A DNA stretch of 35,533 nucleotides from Candidatus Schekmanbacteria bacterium (GCA_016188575.1 JACPHN010000218.1:1-35533); one strand, 5' to 3'. Numbered from the stretch's first letter, positions 23,084 through 31,775 are shown. A program made the numbers and translations. The notes: a model not told the origin generated them from the letters alone.

Positions 23084-25584
23084 AGCAATTCGAGCGTCAC
23101 GGACACCGGTTCGACCTTCCAGATCCGCTCGCAGTATTCGCGAATCGCCCTGTCCGACGAGAACCACCCCATACGCGCCACCGTCAGAATCGCGGTACGC
23201 GTCCATGCCTCGACATCGCGGAAGGCCGCGCTCACGCGCTGCTGACACGCGACGTAGTCATCGAAGTCGGCAAGCACGAGGTAGGGGTCACGGGTGCGCA
23301 GATCGTCGACCAGAGGCGCAAACAGGTGCTTGTCGCCACCCGAGAAGACGCCATTGCGGAGCTGCGTGAGGATTTCCCGCAGGCGGGCATCGCCATCCGC
23401 AATCTCGCCAGGATGGTAGCCGCGAGCTCGGGTCACCTCTACCTGCTCGGCCGTCAGGCCGAACAGGTAGAAGTTGTTTTCCCCGACGGCCGCCCGGATT
23501 TCGATGTTTGCCCCATCCAGAGTACCGATGGTCAAGGCACCATTGAGCGCGAGCTTCATGTTGCCAGTCCCCGAGGCTTCGGTGCCGGCGAGCGAGATCT
23601 GCTCGGAGAGGTCAGCAGCGGGATAGATGCGCTGGCCGGTCTTGACATTGAAATCCGGAATGAACGAAACGCGGAGTCGACCGGCAACGTCCGCATCACT
23701 ATTGATGATCTCGGCGACCGAATTGATCAGCTTGATGATCAGCTTTGCCATCCGATACCCAGGCGCCGCCTTGCCGCCGAAAAAAAACGTGCGCGAAACG
23801 AAGTCGTCCTGGGGACGGCGTTTCATCTCGTTGTAGAGCGTAAGGATGTGGAGGACGTTCAGGTGCTGCCGCTTGTATTCGTGTATGCGCTTGACCTGGA
23901 TGTCGAAGAGAGATTCAGCGGAGATCTCCGTGTCCATGGACCTGCGGGCGAATTCGGCGAGGTTGCGCTTGCAAGCCACCTTGACCCGGCGAAACTCTTC
24001 GCGAAACGCCGGGTCGTCGGCAAGGGGTTCGAGGCGCCTGAGCTGCTCGAGGTCCTTGATCCACCCGTCGCCAATGGCGTCGCAAATGAGGCGCGACAGG
24101 CCGGGGTTGGCCAGGACCATGAACCGGCGGGGAGTCACGCCGTTGGTGATGTTGGTGAGCTTCTGCGGCCACAGCTCGTGAAAGTCTTTCATGGTGCGCC
24201 GCTTCAGGAGCTCGGTATGCAGAGCCGAAACGCCATTGACCGCATGGCTGCCGGCACATGCGAGGTGCGCCATGCGCACGAAGCGCTGGCCGCTCTCGTC
24301 GATCAGGGAGAGGCGCGCGGCGCGGGCATCGTCGCCGGGATAGCGCGCCCGCACCTCGTCGAGAAAGCGGCGGTTGATCTCGTAGATGATCTCGAGGTGG
24401 CGCGGCAAGTGAGAGGCAAACAGCGGTAGCGGCCATCGTTCCAGCGCTTCGGGCAGTAGCGTGTGGTTGGTATAGGCGAAGGTTCGACGCGTAATGTCCC
24501 AGGCCGTTTCCCACGCGTAGTCGTGCTCGTCGACAAGAAGCCGCATGAGCTCGGCGATAGCGATCGAGGGGTGCGTGTCGTTGAGCTGCACCACGTACTT
24601 GAGGTGAAAATCGTCGAGGTTATGCGCGCGCTGCAGGTGGATCCGGATCATGTCCTGAAGTGAGCACGACGCAAAAAAGTACTGCTGCTCCAGGCGCAGG
24701 ACCTTGCCCTGGATCGGCTCGTCGTTTGGATAGAGGACCTTGGTCAAGTTTTCGGAGATGAGCTTCTCCTCGACCGCGCCATAGTAGTCACCGACATTGA
24801 AGGCTTCGAAGTCGAACGACTCGCATGCTTGTGCCGACCACAGGCGCAGCATGTTGGCGGTGTTGACGCGATAGCCGAGCTGCGGCGTATCGTAGCCGAT
24901 ACCGCGGACCGCGTGGGCGGGCACCCAGCGGACGCGCTGGCGCCCGTCGCCGGCGGTGTAGGTCTCCGTGCCCCCGCCAAACCCGATGTTGTAGGCAATT
25001 TCCGGCCGCGGGATTTCCCACGGGTTGCCGAGCTGCAGCCACTTGTCGGTAACCTCGAGCTGCCAGCCATCGCGGATTTCCTGGTCGAAGATGCCGAATT
25101 CGTAGCGGATCCCGTACCCGATCGTGGGGATCTCGAGAGTTGCGAGCGAGTCGAGATAGCAGGCGGCGAGCCGTCCGAGCCCGCCATTGCCAAGGCCCGG
25201 CTCCTCCTCGCGTTCGAGCAACGCCTCGAGATCGATACCAAGGCCAAGTTGCGCGACGGCCTGCCGCACCTGCTTCTCGATCCCCATGTTGATGAGGTTC
25301 TTCCCGAGGTGCGGGCCGAGCAGGTATTCGGCGGACAAATAGCATACTGTTCGGCTGGCGCGTTCGAAATAGGTCTCGGCGGTACGGATCCAGTGCCGGA
25401 GAAGGCGATCGCGAACCGTATAGGCGAGCGCCAGGTAGTAGTCGTTGGTGGTGGCGATAGGCGGGAATCGCGCCTGGAGGTAGTACAGGTTATCCAGGAA
25501 ACCCCTCGCGAGCGCCTCGACACTGAGCCCCGTGCGGTTGCTGTCGGCAGCGGCGGTGGTGGTGGCAGTCCGAAAAGCGGTCAT
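23080..25584 (-). CDS. glgP: Glycogen/starch/alpha-glucan phosphorylase
   Basis: This GT35 enzyme releases glucose-1-phosphate from alpha-1,4-glucan. At 834 residues it has the standard length. The pyridoxal-phosphate lysine is K677 in GTGNMKLALNGALTIGTLDGANIE, with EASGTGN just before it; other family blocks are YLSAEYLLG, NGGLGRLAACYLDS, YGIRYEFGIF, QLNDTHPSIAIAEL and KRIHEYKRQHLN. ATG 25584 is preceded by GGAGC. The gene stands alone, with no glgA, glgB or glgC in the window, but supplies the glycolytic route that the nearby tpiA and apgM serve. Its TAG stop is in the same CTAG tetranucleotide as the stop of the convergent PhnD-like gene. Confidence 0.97.
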   Translation of the reverse strand: MTAFRTATTTAAADSNRTGLSVEALARGFLDNLYYLQARFPPIATTNDYYLALAYTVRDRLLRHWIRTAETYFERASRTVCYLSAEYLLGPHLGKNLINMGIEKQVRQAVAQLGLGIDLEALLEREEEPGLGNGGLGRLAACYLDSLATLEIPTIGYGIRYEFGIFDQEIRDGWQLEVTDKWLQLGNPWEIPRPEIAYNIGFGGGTETYTAGDGRQRVRWVPAHAVRGIGYDTPQLGYRVNTANMLRLWSAQACESFDFEAFNVGDYYGAVEEKLISENLTKVLYPNDEPIQGKVLRLEQQYFFASCSLQDMIRIHLQRAHNLDDFHLKYVVQLNDTHPSIAIAELMRLLVDEHDYAWETAWDITRRTFAYTNHTLLPEALERWPLPLFASHLPRHLEIIYEINRRFLDEVRARYPGDDARAARLSLIDESGQRFVRMAHLACAGSHAVNGVSALHTELLKRRTMKDFHELWPQKLTNITNGVTPRRFMVLANPGLSRLICDAIGDGWIKDLEQLRRLEPLADDPAFREEFRRVKVACKRNLAEFARRSMDTEISAESLFDIQVKRIHEYKRQHLNVLHILTLYNEMKRRPQDDFVSRTFFFGGKAAPGYRMAKLIIKLINSVAEIINSDADVAGRLRVSFIPDFNVKTGQRIYPAADLSEQISLAGTEASGTGNMKLALNGALTIGTLDGANIEIRAAVGENNFYLFGLTAEQVEVTRARGYHPGEIADGDARLREILTQLRNGVFSGGDKHLFAPLVDDLRTRDPYLVLADFDDYVACQQRVSAAFRDVEAWTRTAILTVARMGWFSSDRAIREYCERIWKVEPVSVTLELL

Positions 25585-25673
25585 GGCGTGCTCCGTTCCT
25601 GGCTTCGAGGCCGTGCTCGAGGGCGGCCATAGAATTTGTAACCGCTTTTTGCCCGCTGTGCCAGCGAATTTCC

Positions 25674-25714
25674 GGCGTCGGCCGAATGTCGGGTGATGCT
25701 CCTATGCAAGTGTC
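25674..25714 (+). repeat. Repeat B, copy B2
   Basis: It matches B1 (21502-21542) at 39 of 41 positions over GGCGTCGGCCGAATGTCGGG...CAAGTGTC. Upstream, both copies share a weaker CGC(C)TTT.TG..C pattern, suggesting the full repeat is longer than 41 bp. Confidence 0.8.
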
Positions 25715-25835
25715 CACGCGCATTGCGCCCGCCATGGTGCAAACCACATTCCGCCGCCGCCCAGTTTCCGCACTTGCTGGGGAGAGGGTGCGACGAACCG
25801 CAGGTGCCGGCGGTCGAGGCCCGCGGGGCCGGCCA

Positions 25836-25865
25836 TTGACTCGCGCCTGACCGGCGGCCTAAATA
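25836..25865 (+). promoter_or_regulatory. Promoter of the M29 aminopeptidase gene, TTGACT-18-TAAATA
   Basis: TTGACT (25836-25841) and TAAATA (25860-25865) are 18 bp apart and end 41 nt before the GTG start, giving a short leader that carries GGGAGA. Confidence 0.5.
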
Positions 25866-25906
25866 GGAGCACAAGGGTCAGCGCATCGGCGGACGGGAGA
25901 AGTAAC

Positions 25907-27025
25907 GTGTGGGCACAGGGCGACTGGGCAGGGGATTGGGAGAAAGAGATCGAAGCCATTGCAGCGACGCTGTGCGAGCTTACCCGGATCGAAGGGCCGG
26001 GCGAGACGGTCTGGCTGGACGGTGACATCGGGGCGCGGCCGCTACTGCTCGCGCTGTACCGCCGGGTGCTCGGCCTGGGCAGCCTGGTCGAGCTCGAAGT
26101 CAAGATTCCCGAAGCGAGGCGGATCGCTCTGGAGGCTGCATCCCTCGAAATGCTGGCGGCGGTTTCCCCGGTGGAGAGCGCGCGCATCGCTTCTGCGACG
26201 CGGTATATCATGGTCGAGTGCGAAACGCCGTCCGGCAGCCTGGCCGGCGCCGACATGGAAAAGCTCGCGGCCATGCGCAAGGCTCGACACCGAGCACGAC
26301 AGCGGCTCTACGAGCTGCCGTCGTGCAGCACACTCTTCCCCAACCCATACTACGCGATGCGTGCGCACATGGGGTGGGACGAGTATCTCGAGCTTTTTTT
26401 TCGGGTGATGGCTGTCGACTTGCGAGCGCTCTACGGGCGATTCCGCACCGCGACCGCACTGTTGACCAGCGGCTCCCGTCTCCGGCTGCAGGGACCCGGC
26501 GTGGATCTCACCATGGACGTCACCGGCAGGCGCTTCGTCGCCGACGATTGCACCTACTGGAACCTGCCGGACGGCGAGCTCTTCAGCAGCCCGGTGGAGA
26601 CTAGCACTGAGGGCTACATCTACTTCGAGACGCCGCAGTATTACTATCAGGACACGCCGGTGGAGGAGCTCGCCCTGCGGATCGCGTCCGGGCGCGTGGT
26701 GGAGGTGCGGGCGAGACGCAATGGCGACTTCGTCGAGAAACTGCTCGCCATCGACGATGGGGCGCGCGGCATCGGGGAGATCGGCATAGGAATCAATGGC
26801 GCCGTTGACCGCCTGACGGGTGACGTCGCCTTCGACGAGAAGGCGGCGGGCACGATTCACATCGCGCTCGGCCAGGGATATGAAGAATGCGGTGGGCGGA
26901 ACGAGTCGGCCATCCATTGGGACCTGGTGAAGGACATTCGCCGCGGGGGCGAGATCAGCATCGATGGCAACCGGATCTTTCGCGGCGGACGGCTGTTAGA
27001 AGATAGTGACCTGCTCGCATCATGA
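25907..27025 (+). CDS. M29-family metallo-aminopeptidase (AmpS/AmpT/PepS type)
   Basis: The 372-residue cytoplasmic dinuclear metallopeptidase removes N-terminal residues from peptides. The five metal ligands known from Thermus AmpT have clear counterparts: E224 (LPDGELFSSP), E291 (GIGEIGIGIN), H318 (GTIHIALGQGYEECGG), H337 and D339 (SAIHWDLVKDI). The conserved Tyr-containing stretch is retained in GYEECGG. The GTG start at 25907 follows GGGAGA by 6 nt. The stop TGA overlaps an ATG (27022) that could start the small membrane protein gene, so the two form an operon. Confidence 0.93.
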   Translation: MWAQGDWAGDWEKEIEAIAATLCELTRIEGPGETVWLDGDIGARPLLLALYRRVLGLGSLVELEVKIPEARRIALEAASLEMLAAVSPVESARIASATRYIMVECETPSGSLAGADMEKLAAMRKARHRARQRLYELPSCSTLFPNPYYAMRAHMGWDEYLELFFRVMAVDLRALYGRFRTATALLTSGSRLRLQGPGVDLTMDVTGRRFVADDCTYWNLPDGELFSSPVETSTEGYIYFETPQYYYQDTPVEELALRIASGRVVEVRARRNGDFVEKLLAIDDGARGIGEIGIGINGAVDRLTGDVAFDEKAAGTIHIALGQGYEECGGRNESAIHWDLVKDIRRGGEISIDGNRIFRGGRLLEDSDLLAS

Positions 27026-27048
27026 CTGGGTGGGCTCAGGAGGCAGCC

Positions 27049-27192
27049 ATGGGTCGAAGCGACCTTCCCTCGAAATTCATCATCATCCTTGTGCTCACGC
27101 CGTTCGTCTACCTGTATTGCAAGCTGACGGGAAACCGCGCGCTGTGGCGCCGGTGGCTGCTCATCCTCAGGCGCTACTTGCCGAAACCGTGA
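27049..27192 (+). CDS. 47-residue single-helix membrane protein
   Basis: ATG 27049 lies 5 nt after a perfect AGGAGG (27038-27043). An in-frame ATG at 27022 overlaps the aminopeptidase stop (ATGA) and would give 56 residues; the strong Shine-Dalgarno sequence favours 27049. The product has one hydrophobic segment (KFIIILVLTPFVYLYCKLTG) and a basic, aromatic tail (RALWRRWLLILRRYLPKP), giving a positive-inside anchor. I recognise no family. Its ribosome-binding site and tight coupling to the peptidase gene make it more likely real than chance. Confidence 0.6.
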   Translation: MGRSDLPSKFIIILVLTPFVYLYCKLTGNRALWRRWLLILRRYLPKP

Positions 27193-27223
27193 TCGTGCAG
27201 CCGGAAGGTGAAGCTCTCTCGCC

Positions 27224-27628
27224 TTACTCGCTGCCTCCGAGGTCGGTGAGAAAGGCGTCCATGACCAGGGAGTTTTCGGCGTCCTCGTGCGCGCGCAGGA
27301 GCTCGACGAGGGCGTCGCGGCGGGCGAAAAAACGCGCGACCGCACGTTCCAGGTAGTCACGAACATCGCTTTCGAGGGACGCAACATCGGCCGTGATATC
27401 GGTGTGCTGGCGCTGGAGGGAGCACACACGCGAGTCGAGATTCGGATTCTCCGAAACGACGCGCGCAAAGAAGCCGTCAGACCGCTCCTCGTCCGCGAAA
27501 TGCGGGGGAAGTAGCGATCCGAGATCACCGAGAATCGCGCAGACCTCGGGGAGGTCGCAGGACCGGGCGAGTCGATCCAGAACGGCGCGTATCTCGCGGT
27601 GGGTTTCGATGATGCGCTTGGTGCTCAT
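27224..27628 (-). CDS. Hemerythrin-like (HHE domain) protein
   Basis: The 134-residue four-helix-bundle protein starts at ATG 27628 (MSTKRIIETHREIRAVLDRL); a longer frame to 27715 is Arg/Pro-rich and enters repeat A7. Candidate non-heme iron ligands fall in the HHE pattern: H in ETHREIR, H and E in PPHFADEE, H in QRQHTDI, and H/E in RAHEDAEN. Such proteins bind oxygen or NO or store iron; not every canonical hemerythrin ligand can be placed with confidence. It is convergent with the small membrane protein gene (31 nt apart) and separated by repeat A7 from the exported-protein operon. Confidence 0.75.
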   Translation of the reverse strand: MSTKRIIETHREIRAVLDRLARSCDLPEVCAILGDLGSLLPPHFADEERSDGFFARVVSENPNLDSRVCSLQRQHTDITADVASLESDVRDYLERAVARFFARRDALVELLRAHEDAENSLVMDAFLTDLGGSE

Positions 27629-27760
27629 GAGCGGTGCCTTGGCTGGGAGGGATCCGCGGCGGCGCGGAGCACCTGGCTCGGTGGCGAGCCGCCGCTCCTT
27701 CGGTTCTCGGAGCAACTGTAGCCGCGCGGGCGACCGCTGGCAAGCGGCGAGCGATCCCGC

Positions 27761-27891
27761 GGATCGCCCGCCTGTTAGCCCGCAAGCTGTGCGAAAAGCG
27801 CATCACGAAGACCCCCTACCTCACCTCCCGCCGCCGCAGGGGGGAGGCGCGGAGGGAGGCATTGTCGCCTCGACCACTACGATTTCGGTGC
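27761..27891 (+). repeat. Palindromic repeat A, copy A7, degenerate ends
   Basis: It is in birA-copy orientation. GCAAG..GTGCG.AAAGCGCATCACGAAGACCC is well kept, followed by CTACCTCACC, a CCGCCGCAGGGGGGAGG core and GTCGCCTCGAC. The outer arms have decayed (GATCGCCCGCC on the left). The right end overlaps the last codons and stop of the sulfatase-like gene (27877-27879). Confidence 0.75.
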
Positions 27892-29238
27892 GAGCCAAGG
27901 CCGCGGTGCAGGTCGCCAGCGGGCCGATCGGCCCCAGCGATCCAGAATCGCTCTCAGCCGCTTGATTTCACTCGCGTCGACGGCGTGCGGCGGCAGCGCA
28001 TGGTGCTCGCCGGGGTCACGGGAGAGATCGTAGAGCTCCTCAGTAATCGTCGCCCCGCTCTCGTCACGCCGGCGCAACAGCTTTATGGCGCCATCGACGA
28101 CTGCCTCATTGCGGCGGCGCTCGGCGCGGTTCTCGCATTGCCAGCCGCACGGCGTGGCGCGCGCGCACATCGGGCGGTTCCGCCATTCCCGTGGGTTTTC
28201 GACCAGAGGCAGCAGGTTTCGCCCGTGGAGCCGCCGCGGAATCTTCACGCCGATCGCCGCGAGAACTGTGGGGAGGACGTCTTCGAGCCCCACCGGATAC
28301 CCCGCGCCGACGCGCGCGCCTTCGCGATAACCGGGAATATGAACCAGCAAGGGCACGCGCAAGAGCTCTTCGTAGGGCGCGCTGTCACGGCTCGTGGAGG
28401 CGTGCCCGATGTAGCCGTGGTCAAGAAGCTCTTCGCCGTGGTCGGAGGTGACGACGACCAAGGTCCGCTCGTCAAGCCGCTGTTCGGCAAGCACGCGCAG
28501 GATCTCGCCCACCGCTTCGTCCTGCGCCTTGACTTCGGCGTCGTATAGGGAGCGAATCCACTCCGCATCTCCGGCTACGGCAGTCCAACTGCCTTTGAAG
28601 ACCATCGGTTCGGCCATCAGGCGCCGCAATCGGGCGCGGACCTCGTCGCTGGGCGCCGTACCACCCGGCCAGAACTGCCGCCACACCTCCATCGGGGGTG
28701 AATAGGGCAGGTGCGGCCCGCGCAGGTGCATCCATGCCAGAAACGGCCCCTGTTCGCGGTTCCGCAGCAGGCGAACGAGGTCCTTGTCGGGAATCGGCGC
28801 GAAACCGAGGTTTTCGTAGTTTTCGCCGAGCGTGTAGCCAAAGGCCGCGTAGCCGGCTTCCTGCGCGGCCTCGACGGGGGTGTGAAGCCGGGGGGACGGC
28901 ACCACGCCGCGGCCCTCGACCCCATGCGCGGGAGGAAACAGCGAGGTAAACAGCGAAATGAGCGACGGGCTCGTCCAGGTGCCGGGGCTGCGAGCGTGCT
29001 CGAAGACGATCGAGTGCCGCGCCAGCTCGTCCAGAACGGGGGAGGTCGGCAGCGGGTAGCCCATGAAACCGAGGTGGTCGGCGCGCAGCGAATCAATGGT
29101 GAGAATGAGTGCGTTCAGGGGGACCGCCCGTTCGCCGCCGGCAGCCGGGCCGCTGCGCGCCCTTCCCGAGCACGCGAGCGCGACGACCGAAACCAGTACC
29201 GCCGCCCGTACCGCCGCTGTCACCCGCACGCGTCTCAT
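27877..29238 (-). CDS. Sulfatase-superfamily lipoprotein with Thr/Ser at the nucleophile position
   Basis: The 453-residue product has a lipoprotein signal (lipobox VALAC, C23) and an alkaline-phosphatase/sulfatase fold: metal ligand D49 in LTIDSLRADHLG, the region GTWTSPSLISLFTSLFPP, FLAWMHLRGPHLPYSPP, and VVTSDHGEELLDHG with a later GHASTSRD. The formylglycine-forming C/S-x-P-x-R motif is replaced by T-S-P-S-L (89-93). The enzyme therefore is probably not a classical sulfatase, and may act like phosphoglycerol- or phosphoethanolamine-transferases and related phosphodiesterases that use Thr. ATG 29238 overlaps the upstream gene's TGA. The last codons and stop fall in repeat A7, so the C-terminus may have been altered. 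It is the last gene of the four-gene operon. Confidence 0.82.
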   Translation of the reverse strand: MRRVRVTAAVRAAVLVSVVALACSGRARSGPAAGGERAVPLNALILTIDSLRADHLGFMGYPLPTSPVLDELARHSIVFEHARSPGTWTSPSLISLFTSLFPPAHGVEGRGVVPSPRLHTPVEAAQEAGYAAFGYTLGENYENLGFAPIPDKDLVRLLRNREQGPFLAWMHLRGPHLPYSPPMEVWRQFWPGGTAPSDEVRARLRRLMAEPMVFKGSWTAVAGDAEWIRSLYDAEVKAQDEAVGEILRVLAEQRLDERTLVVVTSDHGEELLDHGYIGHASTSRDSAPYEELLRVPLLVHIPGYREGARVGAGYPVGLEDVLPTVLAAIGVKIPRRLHGRNLLPLVENPREWRNRPMCARATPCGWQCENRAERRRNEAVVDGAIKLLRRRDESGATITEELYDLSRDPGEHHALPPHAVDASEIKRLRAILDRWGRSARWRPAPRPWLAPKS

Positions 29239-31748
29239 GGCGCCTCCGCAGCGAGCTCGCCGCTCACCGTGCCCGCAAGATCGAGGCGCAACGCCAGCTC
29301 CCCGCGCGCCACAGCGTCGTTGTTTTGCGCTCCGTGCTCATATTCGTCGGCATCTCCGCCGGCATCCACGGCCAGGGCAAAAGACGTTCCTTCATGATAC
29401 TCGTTCGGTCCGCCGATGCCGGGATCATCGGCGCCTCCATAGCGATCTTGCCCGCCGCGGTCGACAAAAAGAGCAAAGGCGCTCTGCGCGGCGGCTCCCT
29501 GCGAAAAAAACTCACCGCCCCAATATGTGTCGCGGCCGCGAGCATCGACAAACACGGATGCGGAGAGGTCCCAGGCCAGGCCCTGGGCTGCTCCCTGCAA
29601 GGTCGAGTAGCGATCGTCGCCCCCCTCATCGTAGAGAAGGCCGGCGCCGAAGTGCGCGGAAAATCCCTGGTTGTAGCGCGAGCCCACATACGTGTCGTCT
29701 CCGTCGCCGCCGTTCCACAAGACGCCCCAGCCATGGTAGACGCCGCCGCCCTGCGAGAAGTGGCCGCCCTCGAACCGATCGTGGCCTGCGGCATCGATCA
29801 GGATTCCGGCGCCTCCGGATGCCTCCTCGTCGCGATCGCCGAACCCGCAGCCCTGCCCGAGCCCGTTGTACAGGCCAGGGTCCCCATAATCGTTGGCGTA
29901 CCGTCCCTTGAGATAGTAGCGGTCATTCCCGGTCAGGTCCAGCAGCAGGCCGATGCCCCTGGACAGACCGAGCCCCTGTCCGAGCGCTCCGGCCTCGTAG
30001 GTATCGGCGCCCCCCAGATCCGCGAGGATGCCGGCGCCGACTTGCCCGACACCTTGCGTGAGCTCCTGGCCCCGGTAGGCGTCATCGCCCGCTGCGTCGA
30101 GGAGCAGGCCGATACCGGCGATAGCGCTGCCCTGGGCGACGGTCGTGGCCAGATACGAGTCGTCGCCGGCGAGGTCGACAAGCACCGCGATGCCGCCGAC
30201 AGCCGCCGCCTGCGCTACCGCGGCCGTCGCCTGGTAGGCATCGTCGCCCGCGAAGTCGACGGCGACCGCAACCGGCATACCGGGCCAGCGCGCCGCGGCG
30301 GTGCCATCCGCATAGACATCGTCACCGCCGAGGTCGATGGCGAGCGCGGCAACTTCGCCGCGGTGCCGATTCCGCGCGGTGCCGCTCACCACCGTGCGCC
30401 CCGCCGGGCCAGCTCGATCCACGAGCACGGGATCGGTCAAATGCGCCGCGTGCTCTGCTCTCAGCTCGCGCTCCAAAGCGAGCAAGAAATCGCGCTCGAG
30501 CACCGAGGCGAGCGCGAGCGCGGCGGCATAGAGCGCCTCATGGTCGATCTTTTCGGCGACCTCCAGGAGTTGCCGCGGCGCAATCTCGCCGGTGGCGGCA
30601 GCGCCGCCCTTGGCGGGGGTTGCCAATGAAGTTGCCAGGATTTGTCGATCCGCCTCTGACAGGTCATCGAAAGCCCGGGTAATCATCGTGCGGCTGCGAC
30701 CGACGGCCACTTCCATCTGCTCGAGCCGCGTGCGTCCGCCGGTAGTGGTGCCAGTGCCGGCTCCGATTCCGGCTCGAGGCTCGTCTGCCAGGACGGCCAG
30801 CGCCCGCAGCAGCGCCGCGCTCGACCAGGTGTCGGTGGCGGCAAAGGCCGCGCCGATCTCGCCCACCTGGCGTTGCGCGAGCGCCAGCATTTGCCACGGG
30901 TAGCGGCGAGCGGCCGCCGCAAGCGACAGCCGGCAGGCGTCCGCGGGCCGATCTTCGGCGCGCAGCTCGGCAAGTACGCTCGCGATCGGATTCGGGCGGC
31001 CGCGCGTGGACAGCCACCGAGCCGCCAGCACTGCTTCCAAGGAAACCGCCGGCACCGCCGCAAGCCAGCGTTCGGGCGGTGGCGATGCAGAGGCGCGCGG
31101 GGCGCGGAGCGGTCGCGCCACGAGCGGCACGTCAACCGTAAGAGACTGCCGCTGCCTTTGCCCTTGCAGTGCCACGGTAGCTCCCGGTGGCGCTTCCGCG
31201 AGCGCACCGCGCAATGCCGCCTCGGCCTGCTCGAGGAGATCCGTGCGCACGCGCGCTGCGGCCTCCGGCGACAGGTCGCCGGCGAGGCGGTGCACCGTGG
31301 TCTCCTCGCGCACGATCCCCAGGCGCAGCGCATCGCCTTCGTGCCGGTCGCCGACGGCATCCCAGAGCTCCTGGATAACCTGATCGCCACTCCCGCCCAG
31401 CGGCCGCCCATCGATCGCCTCGATGATGTCCCCGCTTCGGAGGCCATGGGCCGCGGCCGGCGACTCTGCGGCCACACGGTCGACGCGAATTCCCTTTCGA
31501 CTCGCGCCGTCAACGTCGCCATTCTCCGGCACGTCCACGGCGATGATCGAAATTCCAAGCCAGAGCCGCGGCGTCTCGTGAAGCGCCGGCAGCCGGTACC
31601 AGACCGCGCCCGCCGTCGCGCCCACGGCGAGCAGAAGCAACGCGCGCGCGCGCCGGCGCCGGCGCCGACGTCGCTCCGCCACACCACCGTCCCCGCCTCC
31701 CCCCACCGGCGGCGACTGCGGCTCGTGGTTTCCTCCATGCGTAATCAT
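29235..31748 (-). CDS. PDZ-domain membrane-anchored protein with about twelve GDDxY beta-repeats
   Basis: The start is ATG 31748; GTG 31754 is an alternative. The 837-residue protein has a basic N-terminus, one membrane helix (ARALLLLAVGATAGAVWYRL), and a PDZ domain (about 65-150; GIRVDRVAAESPAAAHGLRSGDIIEAIDGRPLGG). An alanine-rich helical middle (about 150-470) follows. Residues about 475-815 hold about twelve repeats of 22-35 residues with a core LxDxxGDDxY followed by QGxGxxGxGxL. The Asp-rich turns suggest calcium binding and the periodicity a beta-solenoid or beta-roll, but it is not the GGxGxDxLx nonapeptide of RTX toxins. It would face the periplasm or cell surface. It overlaps the sulfatase-like gene by 4 nt and lies 27 nt after the cytochrome gene. 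Function is unknown. Confidence 0.78.
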   Translation of the reverse strand: MITHGGNHEPQSPPVGGGGDGGVAERRRRRRRRARALLLLAVGATAGAVWYRLPALHETPRLWLGISIIAVDVPENGDVDGASRKGIRVDRVAAESPAAAHGLRSGDIIEAIDGRPLGGSGDQVIQELWDAVGDRHEGDALRLGIVREETTVHRLAGDLSPEAAARVRTDLLEQAEAALRGALAEAPPGATVALQGQRQRQSLTVDVPLVARPLRAPRASASPPPERWLAAVPAVSLEAVLAARWLSTRGRPNPIASVLAELRAEDRPADACRLSLAAAARRYPWQMLALAQRQVGEIGAAFAATDTWSSAALLRALAVLADEPRAGIGAGTGTTTGGRTRLEQMEVAVGRSRTMITRAFDDLSEADRQILATSLATPAKGGAAATGEIAPRQLLEVAEKIDHEALYAAALALASVLERDFLLALERELRAEHAAHLTDPVLVDRAGPAGRTVVSGTARNRHRGEVAALAIDLGGDDVYADGTAAARWPGMPVAVAVDFAGDDAYQATAAVAQAAAVGGIAVLVDLAGDDSYLATTVAQGSAIAGIGLLLDAAGDDAYRGQELTQGVGQVGAGILADLGGADTYEAGALGQGLGLSRGIGLLLDLTGNDRYYLKGRYANDYGDPGLYNGLGQGCGFGDRDEEASGGAGILIDAAGHDRFEGGHFSQGGGVYHGWGVLWNGGDGDDTYVGSRYNQGFSAHFGAGLLYDEGGDDRYSTLQGAAQGLAWDLSASVFVDARGRDTYWGGEFFSQGAAAQSAFALFVDRGGQDRYGGADDPGIGGPNEYHEGTSFALAVDAGGDADEYEHGAQNNDAVARGELALRLDLAGTVSGELAAEAP
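29310..30360 (-). repeat. Degenerate coding repeats for the GDDxY solenoid
   Basis: The DNA encodes successive units such as IDLGGDDVY, VDFAGDDAY, VDLAGDDSY, LDAAGDDAY, ADLGGADTY, LDLTGNDRY, IDAAGHDRF, YDEGGDDRY, VDARGRDTY and VDRGGQDRY. They are diverged at the nucleotide level, which suggests old duplications rather than recent expansion. Limits are approximate. Confidence 0.7.
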
Positions 31749-31775
31749 GCACACGACCGGATGTTGTCGGCGGGA

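Larger units (their letters stand above)
25585..25906. other. Divergent intergenic region between glgP and the M29 aminopeptidase
   Basis: The 322 nt contain repeat B copy B2 (25674-25714) and a clear promoter for the aminopeptidase (25836-25865). I see nothing else definable; the glgP promoter is not obvious. Confidence 0.5.

Noticed and set aside
25585-25680. Sigma-54-type promoter upstream of glgP (TGGCAC on the minus strand)
   Set aside because: The matching -12 element is absent: the GG and GC spacing does not fit the TGGCAC-N5-TTGC consensus.
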